DNA of 64,000 nucleotides from Fen-1273 sp963837815 (GCA_963837815.1 CAWIOS010000016.1:1-64000); one strand, 5' to 3'. Positions 1 through 8,203 are shown, counted from the stretch's first letter. Numbers and translations: made by a program. Notes: generated by a model not told the origin, from the sequence alone.

Positions 1-6
1 TATTAC

Positions 7-515
7 TCACTCATTTTGTCCCACCGTCACCGTATCGCCTATTTTTATATTGTCCCGCGCGACCGCGCCGGCGTTCACTTCAAGCACTTTGTCCGTGCCG
101 TCGGGCGAATTGTAGATCTTCAAGCTCCATAGCGGCACGCCGGGCTGCGGCGCGACGTTCTCCGCGAATCCAAGAATCTTCTCCCGCCCGCGCCGCCTGC
201 GCCGCCGCCGATCCAGATCATGTCAAGCGGGAAATTCATGTCTTCGATCCAAAAATTCTGTATGGTGGGCTTGTTAAAGAGAAAAAGCATGCCGTGGCCT
301 TCCGCAAGGCTGTCGCGGAACGAAAGCCCGCGCGCCTGCTCAACGCTCGACGAGGCGATCTCCACCGCAAATACCGTATTCCCTATTTTCACTTCACTGC
401 CAGTGAGCGGCGGATTTGGCCGATGAAAGATGAAAAAATATGCCGCGATGCCAGCCGCGGCGACGAGCACAATTCCGAGCAAGGTCAAGAGCATCATTTT
501 TTTCTTTCCCCCCAT
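7..515 (-). CDS. DUF192 family membrane-anchored protein (frameshifted)
   Basis: A small DUF192 (COG1430) protein of unknown biochemical role. The N-terminus has a short basic stretch and one membrane segment (about residues 7-28). The DUF192 core follows with the typical FWIEDMNFPLDMIWI block. The frame breaks near 183-185, at a CCC run on the plus strand. Restoring one base joins it to a second frame carrying KILGFAENVAPQPGVPLWSL and ending in TGA at 7-9, which is the expected DUF192 C-terminus. I read the break as a homopolymer sequencing error. The Gly/Ala-rich insert (GGGAGGAGG) before KILGF is unusual. Family assignment is firm, function unknown. Confidence 0.85.
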
Positions 516-552
516 TCCCCCTATCGTAACATGGCGCCTCCCCTTCTAAAAA

Positions 553-2185
553 TTATTGGATCGTGAAATCACTGGTATTATCGTTGGTATCAATCGGCGC
601 GCCGTCCGCCGTCTTTCTCATAAGGATTTGACCTGCTTCTGGGTTTGGGTATGCCGCCGCTTCAACGTATTGGTCCGTCCCCTCGCCCATGCCACCGCAT
701 CAACAACGTCCCCGGCCGCATCAAGCAGCGCAACGCTGTTGTCGGCGGCGAGCGTCGCCGTACTCGTCACGTTTGCGTGAAGGGAATCGCCGAACCCGTC
801 CTCCGCGTTCGCCCACGTGAAAGAACCGTTCGCCGCGACCGCACTCCCATCCGGAAAAGTGCGAAGTGAGTAGTCGGTACCCGTTTTGGATTTTTTCCTC
901 AACTTCCATCCGCTTACGTCAACCGTATCCGCACCCGGATTGAATATCTTCACGAAATCGTTCGCGCTTGAAACACCCGCGATCTGGACCTCCATGATCA
1001 AAAGATGGCTCCCCGCGGAAACGGTCGTGGAAGTGGCAATGGCGTCGGTGCTGGTCGTTGTGGTGCTTGCCGTCACGGTGGTGGCGGCGCACGCCTGTGC
1101 CGTGGAGCTCGCCACCACTATCGTCGCCGTGTCCGTTGTGTTCGTTGCGCTCGTCGTAGCCGCATTGGTCGTGGCCGCGTTCGTCGCGGCAGAATAAGTG
1201 ATCGCGTTGTTCGTACCCGCCGCGCTGGTTGAGCTCGCAGTATTTGCCGATGGCACTGCGGCAATAGAGTTTTCCGCGCGCGGCGTGCCGCCGGGCGCGG
1301 CGCTCGTGTGCCAGCCGATACCGTCCGTATCGCGCTCCAATGTCTGCTTGGTCCCGTTGTTGCCGGCCGGCCAGCCAGCGGAGGCATCCAGAACATCCGA
1401 TGCGCCGCAAGCCCCGTCGACGATAGCGAGCACGCCGCCGGCATTTGAAAGGCCGCCGGTATATACCTTATCCGCCCGCACCGCAGGAACGGCATCCTCT
1501 CCGCGCTCAAGCAGCAAAAAACCGCCTACGGACACCGTCGTGCCTTCCCCAAAAACGATCTTTATGTTTCCCGCCGCGTCCACGACCTGCCAGCCGGAGA
1601 CATCATGCGCGCTCCCGAAATATTTTTCAGCTCTATCCACTCGCGATTGCTTGCCGCAGACGCGGTCTCGTCCGCGCGCGGCGGCGACCCCATCCACGCG
1701 ACCTCGTTAAAGATCAATTCGCGCGAAAGGGCTGCGGCGGTGGAAACCGTACAGTGCGCGGGTGATGGCGGGGGCGGGAGCGCCGCACCATCATCCGTGG
1801 TGCTCGCCGCACTTGCGGTATCGGTAACATCCGTGGCGTCGGTGGCGACGAGTGCTACCGCCGTATCGGTAGCCATCTCTAAGGTAACCACTGGATTCCC
1901 CAGATCGCCGCTCGCCGTCATGCTCCCATCCTGATCCCCATACATGACCGAAGAACTATCGGTTGATGAACTTTCCATATCGCCTGCCGCAGGGCTGATT
2001 TCCATTACATATCCCCCGTCCGTGCCGCCGAACGTATCGTCCCACGATTGTATGGCGATCGCGGCGGTACTTTTCAAAATATTCTTTGCGGTGGCGGAAA
2101 AAAAGTAGGCGGAGGCAATCGCCGCAAAAAATCCCGCCGTGAGCGCGGCGACCACTATCCTTCTTGTGAGGTGGCGCTGTTTCAT
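553..2185 (-). CDS. Surface protein with two lamin-tail (LTD) domains (frameshifted)
   Basis: An N-terminal membrane segment (about residues 10-30) is followed by a Thr/Ser/Ala-rich region and a first lamin-tail domain (ELIFNEVAWMGS ... REWIELKNISG ... DVSGWQVVD). A long low-complexity Thr/Ala/Ser linker leads to a second lamin-tail domain (HLLIMEVQIAG ... FVKIFNPGADTVDVSGWKL). Two single-base losses split the gene. One lies near 1605-1612 in a GGG run. The other is near 680-690 in a GGGG run, after which the C-terminus continues as GTDQYVEAAAYPNPEAGQIL and stops at 553-555. LTD proteins anchored at the membrane are common in CPR genomes. A cell-surface role is inference. The linker suggests an extended stalk. 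Confidence 0.8.
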
Positions 2186-2233
2186 AGGTTCGCGTATCGC
2201 ATCCTAGCACACTGACCATTAAAACTATCTAAA

Positions 2234-2356
2234 AACAAACAGGGATGGGCACAGCACTTCGAGGGACGCGGTTCGGCCGGCTGGCGCGCCCGCTCTCTCT
2301 CGGCACCTCCGTGCCTCCGAGAAGCCCTCAAAGTGTTGTGCCCATCCCTGTTTGTT
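2234..2356. repeat. Long inverted repeat between divergent genes
   Basis: Two 32-base arms, 2234-2265 and 2325-2356, are reverse complements apart from two mismatches. They enclose about 59 bases that contain a nested GC-rich hairpin (CTCGGCAC ... GTGCCTCCGAG). The element lies between two divergently transcribed genes and ends about 17 bases before a -10 box. It lacks the T-run of a simple terminator. It could be a palindromic dispersed repeat or a regulatory RNA structure. Confidence 0.8.
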
Positions 2357-2372
2357 GGGTTACGACATTTGC

Positions 2373-2378
2373 TACAAT
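2373..2378 (+). promoter_or_regulatory. -10 box TACAAT, leaderless spacing
   Basis: TACAAT sits six bases before the in-frame codon ATT at 2385. The same box-N6-start arrangement occurs before the genes at 5950 and 7766, which supports 2385 as the leaderless start although the codon is ATT rather than ATG. Confidence 0.5.
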
Positions 2379-2384
2379 GGAGCT

Positions 2385-3028
2385 ATTGAGCTTATTAAAA
2401 CCGACCATATAAAAACCACGCTTATCATCCTCTGCGCGGTGGCGCTCGCGCTCGGCGTCCCTACTGCAGTCGTCGTTTTTTATCCCACCGGCTCCTACCA
2501 GCCAGTCATCATCCAGAACCGCGGTACCGCGCGATCTTCCACCTTTTCTTCTTCAACCTTCTCATATTCAAGCACCACCGCCACGACGACGGCATCCACC
2601 ACAAGCCCCGCCCCTGGACAGTTTTCAAGCCAATATACTTCTCCTTACCCCGTCACGTGGAATGAGGGTGATGAACACTTTTCGATCATTGGTGCTTCGT
2701 TCCAAAACAATCAGCTCACCTTGACCCTGGGAATCCAAATGGGGAGCGTTTCCGAATGCGTCCCGGAAACCTACGCCTTGTTGCCGACGAATCCGGCACG
2801 CTCAAGGCGCCCGACTCTCCCGCGAGCGGCACCTTCACTTTCCCTGACACCAAGAATTGTAATGGACACTCGGGGCTAACCTATAGCGAGCCCGTCACAT
2901 TCACCATCGATTCATCCATTGCATCGCCATACCTTTTCACGACTGGCGGCGCATCAAATATTTTCTTCAACGTCGCGACGAACTCCGTGGGCGGCGTGGA
3001 TGTTGCACTGCCGTCGCATTCGGGATAG
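2385..3028 (+). CDS. Membrane-anchored hypothetical protein (frameshifted)
   Basis: Unrecognised family. The start is uncertain: there is no in-frame ATG, and I place it at the ATT six bases after the -10 box. One membrane segment (LIILCAVALALGVPTAVVVF) is followed by a Ser/Thr-rich spacer and then a globular part (HFSIIGASFQNNQLTLTLGI). Near 2755-2765 the frame shifts into one reading GNLRLVADESGTLKAPDSPA and ending in TAG at 3026-3028. Continuous sense across the join suggests one missing or extra base, not a real end. Likely an exported, membrane-tethered protein. No function can be given. Confidence 0.6.
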
Positions 3029-3032
3029 AAAC

Positions 3033-3395
3033 TTAAGAAATGTTTATCCCTGCCGATTCCGCTTCGATTTCGGCGTGACAATTTTTACAAAGAAGCACGC
3101 ACTTCCGTGCTTCTTTTAAAACTGAATCCCAAGAATAACAAAGCCCTCTCACGCTGAGAGAGAAGGATTTTGCCTCTGGATCCTTATGATGAAAATCTAG
3201 AGCTCCTACGTACTTCTTGTATCCACATCGCATACACATGCCACCAAATAATTCCACTAGTTTTTCTTTTTTCTTACGCCTACTATTTATAACCCAGCGT
3301 GAAGCACATTTCCCGCAACGCGAAGAACCATCCAATCTCTTAATATGCACCGTTAAGCCATGTTTTGGACATCGCGCAACGCTCATAATTAACAT
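3033..3395 (-). CDS. HNH endonuclease-like protein
   Basis: A 120-residue protein with an N-terminal zinc-ribbon-like part (Cys9, His12, Cys27, Cys30) and then an HNH-type nuclease core: C54-x2-C57, ALDFHHKDP (His69/His70) and LLCKNCHAEI (Cys103, Cys106, His107). This is the Cys4-type HNH fold found in phage, homing and free-standing nucleases. It lies 70 bases upstream of, and opposite in strand to, a tRNA gene interrupted by a group I intron, so it could be a free-standing homing nuclease linked to that intron. It is outside the intron, so the link is only inferred. Confidence 0.8.
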   Translation of the reverse strand: MLIMSVARCPKHGLTVHIKRLDGSSRCGKCASRWVINSRRKKKEKLVELFGGMCMRCGYKKYVGALDFHHKDPEAKSFSLSVRGLCYSWDSVLKEARKCVLLCKNCHAEIEAESAGINIS

Positions 3396-3466
3396 GATAT
3401 AAATCGGGCATTAAATAATCATTAAATTTGAATTTTTCTTTCCGGTCTGCTACTATACAGGCGTAT

Positions 3467-3749
3467 TCCGGCGTAGCTCAATGGTAGAGCGGCTCCCTGT
3501 CGATAAGGCAGCGTCCGCACTGGAAACGGTGTGATGAACATCTCGGGATAACGGTGAATGCTAAAATCCTCCCGAAGGCACGCGAACACCGTGGAACCCG
3601 CCGTAAAGTGGCGGGCTCCGTAGAGACTAGATACCGAGACGCCTACGGCCGACTTCGCGTCGGCGACGGCGATGATATAGTCCACGCCTTTTGGAAACAT
3701 TAGGATATGTGTAAGGAGATGGTTCCAGGTTCGAATCCTGGCGCCGGAG
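3467..3749 (+). tRNA. tRNA-Asn(GUU) interrupted by a group I intron
   Basis: The 5' exon is 3467-3500 and the 3' exon 3712-3749. The acceptor stem pairs TCCGGCG with CGCCGGA. The D arm is GCTC/GAGC and the T arm is CCAGG-TTCGAAT-CCTGG, with discriminator G at 3749. CCA is not encoded. Splicing after U35 (3500) joins CTGT to TAA and gives anticodon loop CTGTTAA, hence GUU (Asn). Reading straight through would wrongly suggest GTC (Asp). The anticodon stem has four pairs plus a G27-A43 mismatch. The mature product is 72 bases. Confidence 0.9.
3501..3711 (+). other. Group I self-splicing intron in tRNA-Asn
   Basis: 211 bases, no open reading frame. P1 forms between exon CTGT plus C and GGCAG across a GATAA loop, putting the conserved U-G wobble at the 5' splice site. 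The intron ends in G at 3711. Core elements are visible: P3 (TCTCGG with CCGAGA), P7 (GACTA in TAGAGACTAGATACC with TAGTC in GATGATATAGTCC) and a P8 hairpin (GCCGAC/GTCGGC). Known bacterial tRNA introns of this size are group I ribozymes. The subgroup needs covariance modelling. Confidence 0.9.
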
Positions 3750-3796
3750 CACCTAGTAAAAGTATCGGACGGACCGAGACGCGTCGAATTCCCGGA

Positions 3797-4030
3797 CTAC
3801 TTAATCGGAACTTTTAGTGCTTCTTGATCAGGATCGCCAAGACTGAGGACGATGACTACTATTGCGACGACGGGCGAAGCGATGGAGACATATAATTTCC
3901 AACTCACTGGCGATATCAATACCACTAACTGGAAGAGAGTTGAAAGCACTCCAACAAAGAACAGGCGAAGATAATCCCTGTCCCACGTCTTCTTCCGAAA
4001 GGTAAAAAGCAACGCCCGTCCCAAGCACAT
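3797..4030 (-). CDS. Small membrane protein, possibly C-terminal part of a broken gene
   Basis: 77 residues with two likely membrane segments (LFFVGVLSTLFQLVVLI and SIASPVVAIVVIVLSL) and a polar C-terminus. No family recognised. A second frame just upstream reads YGVSDIIYEIIYVLGTGVAF, and that frame is in phase with the secreted peptide at 4065-4214 except for one TAG. The three pieces may therefore be one membrane protein of about 130 residues, split by a stop and an indel. That reconstruction is inference. Confidence 0.45.
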   Translation of the reverse strand: MCLGRALLFTFRKKTWDRDYLRLFFVGVLSTLFQLVVLISPVSWKLYVSIASPVVAIVVIVLSLGDPDQEALKVPIK

Positions 4031-4064
4031 AAATTATTTCATAAATGATATCTGAAACTCCATA

Positions 4065-4214
4065 CTATTTCATGTTATTTTTCTTCCAATCGACCGTTGC
4101 CATCGGGAGAAGTTGGTGCTCCTCCCCCGTTGGGGTTGTCTGCGCGGAAACCGAAATCGGTGCGACCATTACGACCATGCAGATGAGAGCAATGACACAC
4201 AACCAGATTTTCAT
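4065..4214 (-). CDS. Short secreted peptide or N-terminus of broken membrane protein
   Basis: A 49-residue frame opening with a clear signal peptide (MKIWLCVIALICMVVMVAPI, cleavage near VSA-QTT) and preceded by GAAGGGAAGG as ribosome binding site. It stops at TAG (4065-4067), but the same frame continues downstream with YGVSDIIYEIIYVLGTG. Either a tiny exported peptide or the front of the membrane protein that ends at 3797. Confidence 0.5.
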   Translation of the reverse strand: MKIWLCVIALICMVVMVAPISVSAQTTPTGEEHQLLPMATVDWKKNNMK

Positions 4215-4361
4215 ACCAACCTTCCCTTCATGTATGCTAAGGATTGTGCGGCAATCCTAGCATTACTAACCATAGCATAGGAGAAGTGGGATTTTTCCGC
4301 AAGATTGCCTTCCCGAATCTGCTATATAATAAAGGCGAGGATATTTCATGCCTCCTACACT

Positions 4362-4790
4362 ATGGCCGAAGGAAATAATAACAACAAAAAAACCAGCCGA
4401 TATATCGGGTACGCGATGCTCGCGCTCGCCGTGGTGCTCGCCGTGCTGTTCGTTTTTCTCATCCTGAATTACCGGAGCATCAGGCGCTCCGCCATCATGA
4501 ACGCCCGTGAATCATGGCTCACGGCAGTCATCCATAACCACGGGCCGCTCACCGCCACCGACGTGAACTATGTGCGCTCGTGGATGACGTTCGATTATAT
4601 CAACAAGCTTTTTAACCTGCCGCCGGATTATTTAAAAACGCACCTTATGATTTCCGACCCGCACTATCCGCAGCTCACGGTGTCCCGCTATGCGAGCACT
4701 AATAATCTGAATCCCGTGACATTCCTGGGCAAGCTTGACGATGCTCTCCGGTCGTACCTTACCACTGCTTCTACAAGCACCGCCATCTGA
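4362..4790 (+). CDS. Single-span membrane protein, CPR-type, unknown function
   Basis: 142 residues, start ATG at 4362. A -10 box TATAAT lies at 4325-4330. An Asn/Lys-rich cytoplasmic start is followed by one membrane helix (AMLALAVVLAVLFVFLIL) and a soluble domain containing LTATDVNYVRSWMTFDYINK and LFNLPPDYLKTHLMI. The C-terminus is Ser/Thr-rich. It overlaps the next VTT-domain gene by one base (TGATG), so the two are probably co-translated. The soluble domain may bind another protein at the membrane. Function unknown. Confidence 0.75.
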   Translation: MAEGNNNNKKTSRYIGYAMLALAVVLAVLFVFLILNYRSIRRSAIMNARESWLTAVIHNHGPLTATDVNYVRSWMTFDYINKLFNLPPDYLKTHLMISDPHYPQLTVSRYASTNNLNPVTFLGKLDDALRSYLTTASTSTAI

Positions 4791-5382
4791 TGGACGTTCT
4801 CGGCTTACTCCTCTCGTATTTACTCCTCTATAAATACACTGCACTCGCCGTTGTCGTCTATATTTCCGCGCTCCTGTTGCCGCTGCCTTCAAACGCCATG
4901 CTCCTTGCCGTCGGCGCGTTCTCCAGCCAGGGCTATTTCAGTTTTTGGATATCGCTCGCTATCGCCGTAACCGCGAACACATTGGGCGACTTGACGGGCT
5001 ACGCCATCACGCGGCGCTACGGCGTAACGGTGATCCGCACGCTCAGGCTGGACAAGGTCCGCTTCTTCAACCAGCTCCAGACGGAACTCCGGACGGACGC
5101 CGCGATCACGGTTTTCCTGACGCGCTTTGCCGGATGGTTAAGCACCGTATCAAACTTTCTCGCAGGGCTTGTGGAGTGCCTTTCACCACATTCCTTTTCT
5201 ACGACTTCCTCGGCAATTTCATTGAACCGGGCGTGGCGCTTTCCCTCGGCCGCATCGTAGGAAATTATTGGGGTGATTTCTCCGATTTTCTCGAACTGGT
5301 CGCCGGAATCGTTGCCGCGGGCGTCATTCTTTTCATCCTCGCCCGCATCCGCAGCCGCATCACCAAAAAACTTTCATCATAA
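4790..5382 (+). CDS. VTT/DedA family membrane protein 1 (frameshifted)
   Basis: A polytopic membrane protein of the VTT/DedA family, members of which act in lipid flipping or membrane homeostasis. Start ATG at 4790 overlaps the previous stop. Helices are seen at LAVVVYISALLLPLPSNAML and SFWISLAIAVTANTLGDLTGY, with the family-typical GDLTGYAITRRYG and FLTRFAGWLSTVSNFLAGL. Near 5170-5180 the frame breaks and resumes as VPFTTFLFYDFLGNFIEPG, ending at TAA 5380-5382. Both halves match the family, so I treat it as one gene with an indel. A second VTT gene follows directly. Confidence 0.75.
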
Positions 5383-5395
5383 AATAACCCTTCTC

Positions 5396-5815
5396 GTGTA
5401 CTTCGCCTCATTCAATGCCGCCGCATTCCTCCTCGCCGTCGGCTACCTCGGCCTGTTCTGCCTTATCTTGCGAAACACGGGCTGCTCATCGGGCTATCCG
5501 CCCGGCGGGGAAACGCTTGTCTTCACGGCGGGATTTTTGAGCTCGGCCGGCGATTTTAATATCTTCATCGTCATCGCGGTCGTATTTTTCGCCGCCGTCC
5601 TTGCGGACAGCACCGAATATGAGTTCGGCAGGAAATACGGAGCGAAGGTCTTCAACGAAAGCCGGTCGCTTTTTTTCGACGAAGCATACGTGAGAGAAGC
5701 CGAGGATTTTTATATGAAACACGGCGGCAAGACGATCCTTATCGCCCGTTTCCTGCCCAATCCCCCCGCCTCTTGCCTCAATAAGTCTAGGATTGTGGCT
5801 AACGTGCCGAAATAG
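5396..5815 (+). pseudogene. VTT/DedA family membrane protein 2, C-terminally truncated
   Basis: Probable start GTG at 5396, 13 bases after the first VTT gene. It has the DedA hallmark GGETLVFTAGFLSSAG, a helix (FIVIAVVFFAAVLADSTEYEF) and KTILIARFLPN. The stretch around 5470-5505 appears to swap frames twice (LAKHGLLIGLSA is in another frame). After ARFLPNPP the sequence stops resembling the family. From there to 5865 it is instead the reverse complement of another gene start. About the last third of a normal DedA protein is missing. Confidence 0.7.
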
Positions 5816-5865
5816 TCATTATGCTCGACGTGGAACTCTATGCCTTTGATGCGCTGCTTAGTCAT
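5762..5865 (-). pseudogene. 5' fragment of a small CPR-type gene, joined to DedA
   Basis: On the minus strand, ATG at 5865 opens MTKQRIKGIEFHVEHNDYFG followed by TLATILDLLRQEAGG, which reads like the start of a conserved small protein. At about 5762 it runs into the antisense of the DedA gene and loses sense. Both genes are therefore cut at the same point, tail to tail. I do not know its function. Confidence 0.5.
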
Positions 5866-5914
5866 ACCATCATTAAACCACAACAATCATTAAAAAAATC
5901 TAAAAAGAACCATA

Positions 5915-5943
5915 TTGGCCATACCACGAAAATATCGTAGAAT
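5915..5943 (+). promoter_or_regulatory. Promoter of ClpP-like gene, leaderless
   Basis: TTGGCC (5915-5920) and TAGAAT (5938-5943) are 17 bases apart, and the ATG at 5950 follows after exactly six bases. No Shine-Dalgarno sequence is possible, so the transcript should be leaderless. Confidence 0.6.
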
Positions 5944-5949
5944 CATTCT

Positions 5950-6519
5950 ATGCAGAAGGATGTCGTCTATATCAACTATTTCGATGGAATTGACATGAAC
6001 CGCGCGCGTCTTTTGATGGATGCGTGTACTAAAATAATTGCCCAATTTCAGCCCAAAACACTGTACTTCCTCTTCGCTTCTCCAGGAGGAGACGTAACGT
6101 CTGGAATCGCCCTATATAATTTTCTTAAGGCGCTTCCACAAAAGATAGTGATGCACAATATGAGCTCGGTTGATTCAATTGGAACGGTGATTTTCCTTGC
6201 AGGGGACGAACGATATGCGTGCCCAAACACGACATTTCTTTTCCATGGAGTTGAAACCCAGGTGAGAAAGGACAGCTCGTTCCCGCTCAATAAGCTTCGT
6301 GAGATCGCTAGCAGCTTAAGTAAGGATCAAGAAAAAATCGCCGGAATCATTGCGGAGAACACCGATATTTCCAAAGAGGAGGTAGAAAGATTTTTCGCTA
6401 GCGGAGAGTCAAAAGACCTATCTTTTGCTCAAAGCAAGAAGTTCATCCACGGAATTAGGAGTGCTTCTATCGGCAAGGACGATATTCTCTTTAACGTTGC
6501 TTTTCAGCAACAAACTTAA
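5950..6519 (+). CDS. ClpP/SDH-fold serine protease-like protein
   Basis: 189 residues of the ClpP/crotonase fold. It has the ClpP-like FLFASPGGDVTSGIALYNFL block, a candidate nucleophile in VDSIGTVIFLAGD (Ser76) and His99 in TTFLFHGVE, matching the order Ser-His of ClpP. The surrounding residues differ from canonical ClpP (no GxAASM box), so it is a divergent ClpP-like or SppA-like peptidase, not the housekeeping ClpP. No signal peptide, so cytoplasmic. Its own leaderless promoter precedes it. Confidence 0.75.
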   Translation: MQKDVVYINYFDGIDMNRARLLMDACTKIIAQFQPKTLYFLFASPGGDVTSGIALYNFLKALPQKIVMHNMSSVDSIGTVIFLAGDERYACPNTTFLFHGVETQVRKDSSFPLNKLREIASSLSKDQEKIAGIIAENTDISKEEVERFFASGESKDLSFAQSKKFIHGIRSASIGKDDILFNVAFQQQT

Positions 6520-6655
6520 CTCTTCCCTATCTAAATAAGGGAATCCCGCAAAAGTGTAGACCTCCGTAGTTTTATTATTGACTTCCTCTTTTCTTTCATT
6601 ACGTATCAGTATAGACCACTAATCTCAGACACGCAATCACGCGTGGTCATACGGA

Positions 6656-6883
6656 TTAATGAGCAAAGAGGCTCCAAAAGTCCTTCTTAAATGCCTGACC
6701 TTCTCTCGTACCGACGATGTTGGGTGCATGCTGATCAACAACCGCCCAATTTATAGCTGATTGCTCAGTTTGATACCGCTCGAGTTCGTAATACTTCCAC
6801 TGAATCATCTCCCAAACAGTAACCGCGATAACGGCTAGGAGAAGCAATGACACTCGAAACCAATTTTTCTTTAACCAATCCAT
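6656..6883 (-). CDS. Small single-span membrane protein
   Basis: 75 residues from ATG at 6883: a short basic start (MDWLKKNWF), one membrane helix (RVSLLLLAVIAVTVWEMIQW) and an extracytoplasmic tail of about 45 residues. The type is common in CPR genomes and not functionally assigned. It lies just downstream of the Mrr-like nuclease on the same strand and may share its transcript. Confidence 0.6.
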   Translation of the reverse strand: MDWLKKNWFRVSLLLLAVIAVTVWEMIQWKYYELERYQTEQSAINWAVVDQHAPNIVGTREGQAFKKDFWSLFAH

Positions 6884-6931
6884 TATGTTGAATTTTTGGG
6901 CCACGCCCTTTTCATAATTATTAACGGACAA

Positions 6932-7698
6932 TCAGGCATTCTCAGTATAGGTGCATGAAGGATAGTTTGAACAACCCCAGAATTGATGACCGGTAAGTTC
7001 ACCGTGCTGCGCTGTTCTTGATTAAGTTCGCCCCCACAACGTGGACATTTCTTTGGAACAACGGTTGGAGCGCTCACTTCTTTTTGGGGCATCTCGTTTT
7101 TGTCGGCCAGCTTATAGTATTGAACGAGCTTGGTACCATCAATCAATTCAATTCGCGGATTTCCTTCTGCTGCCTTTTCCGCCATGAGGGTAAAACCATT
7201 CGTAGTTACGAAGAAGCCCTTATCTGCAGGATTATTGATATTCGTTATAGCTCCAAGAAAGTCGCGGACATCGTGGGGCGTTACCTCTCTGGTCATGAAT
7301 TTCTTGCATTGGATGTAGTATTTCTTTCCGTCCTTACGAGCAACCACATCAATGCCACCGTCATTTGCTCCTCCTGTAACTTCCGTACTGTATCCGAGAC
7401 CTTCAAACATATCCGCCACCTCTCGCTCAAATTGAGAGGGCGGCATGCCCTTCAGCATATAAAGCAATTTTTCATCGCTCAAGCCAAAACGGGCATTAAT
7501 TCTCCGTCTTCTGAAAATAAAATAGACAACTATGGCGATAACTATGATTCCAATGGCAATAGATCCATACAATTCCAATTCTTGTTGGTGTGTGTACCCC
7601 CACCCAAACAGACCGAGCCCAAGTAGGAATAATAGATAGCCAACAAAATCCACCCAGGAATCTTCGCGGTAATACCTATGATATCTCCTTCGCGCCAT
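6932..7698 (-). CDS. Membrane-anchored Mrr-type endonuclease with zinc ribbon (frameshifted)
   Basis: Two membrane helices (about residues 16-35 and 43-62) precede an Mrr_cat nuclease domain with PSQFEREVADMFEGLGY, the catalytic GGIDVVA (Asp117) and YYIQCKKF (Gln130, Lys132). A zinc ribbon starts at CPRCGGEL. The nominal end at 6883 is out of frame. Adding one A near 7020 (in CAAGAACAG) gives TAQHGELTGHQFWGCSNYPS followed by CTYTENA and a stop at 6932-6934, which completes a topoisomerase-type zinc finger. Mrr-like proteins cut modified or foreign DNA. The membrane anchor is seen in other two-helix Mrr proteins and may indicate a role against incoming DNA. Confidence 0.85.
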
Positions 7699-7753
7699 AT
7701 CTATAATGATACCAAGAATGGGAAATAGTGAGTGGCGGGTGGGGTTGAATTGT

Positions 7754-7759
7754 TATAAT
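7754..7759 (+). promoter_or_regulatory. -10 box TATAAT, leaderless spacing
   Basis: A perfect TATAAT six bases before ATG 7766, so transcription should start at or next to the start codon. Confidence 0.6.
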
Positions 7760-7765
7760 GAACCC

Positions 7766-8137
7766 ATGAAGAATAAGGTGCTTGCCGGTTTCGGTATAGG
7801 AACCTACGTACTTTCTGTTTTGTCTTCCGCTGAGGATTTACAAGGCGATCCCATTATGCCGTTTGCCTTAATCGCGATATCTGGCTTAGCCACCGTGGCA
7901 TTCGTCATTATGGCTACGGTTCGGCTCTGGGAAGGTGCCAGGGGTCTAGCAATTACATTCGTAACTTCGGCCGCCATCCTTTTCGCTTCAGCGGTAATAC
8001 AAGAAATCTCGTCTTCGTATGGAACTCCGCTCATTTTTTTCTTAAACATAGTTAAGGTCGTTAATTTCATTGCGCTTATTTTGGTAATCGTAAAACTTTT
8101 CAAACGACCATCGTCCAATCCTACCCCAAAACAATAG
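7766..8137 (+). CDS. Four-helix small membrane protein
   Basis: 123 residues from ATG 7766, chosen because of the -10 box six bases upstream. Four hydrophobic segments are visible (GFGIGTYVLSVL, PFALIAISGLATVAFVIMA, AITFVTSAAILFASAVI, PLIFFLNIVKVVNFIALILV) with a short basic, Pro-rich tail. No family recognised. Confidence 0.6.
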   Translation: MKNKVLAGFGIGTYVLSVLSSAEDLQGDPIMPFALIAISGLATVAFVIMATVRLWEGARGLAITFVTSAAILFASAVIQEISSSYGTPLIFFLNIVKVVNFIALILVIVKLFKRPSSNPTPKQ

Positions 8138-8203
8138 TGGGTAGTGGAGCGAGGAAACTCCCCTGCTGATGAATCAATAAACTAAATCCGTCCCTGTATG
8201 GCG

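Noticed and set aside
618..1697. A run of long plus-strand frames over the lamin-tail gene
   Set aside because: They mirror the Thr/Ala-rich low-complexity codons of the minus-strand gene and have no recognisable protein features.
3467..3510. tRNA-Asp reading (anticodon GTC) of the first exon
   Set aside because: The C after CTGT belongs to the intron. The splice-site U-G pair and the 3' exon TAAGGAGA give GUU (Asn).
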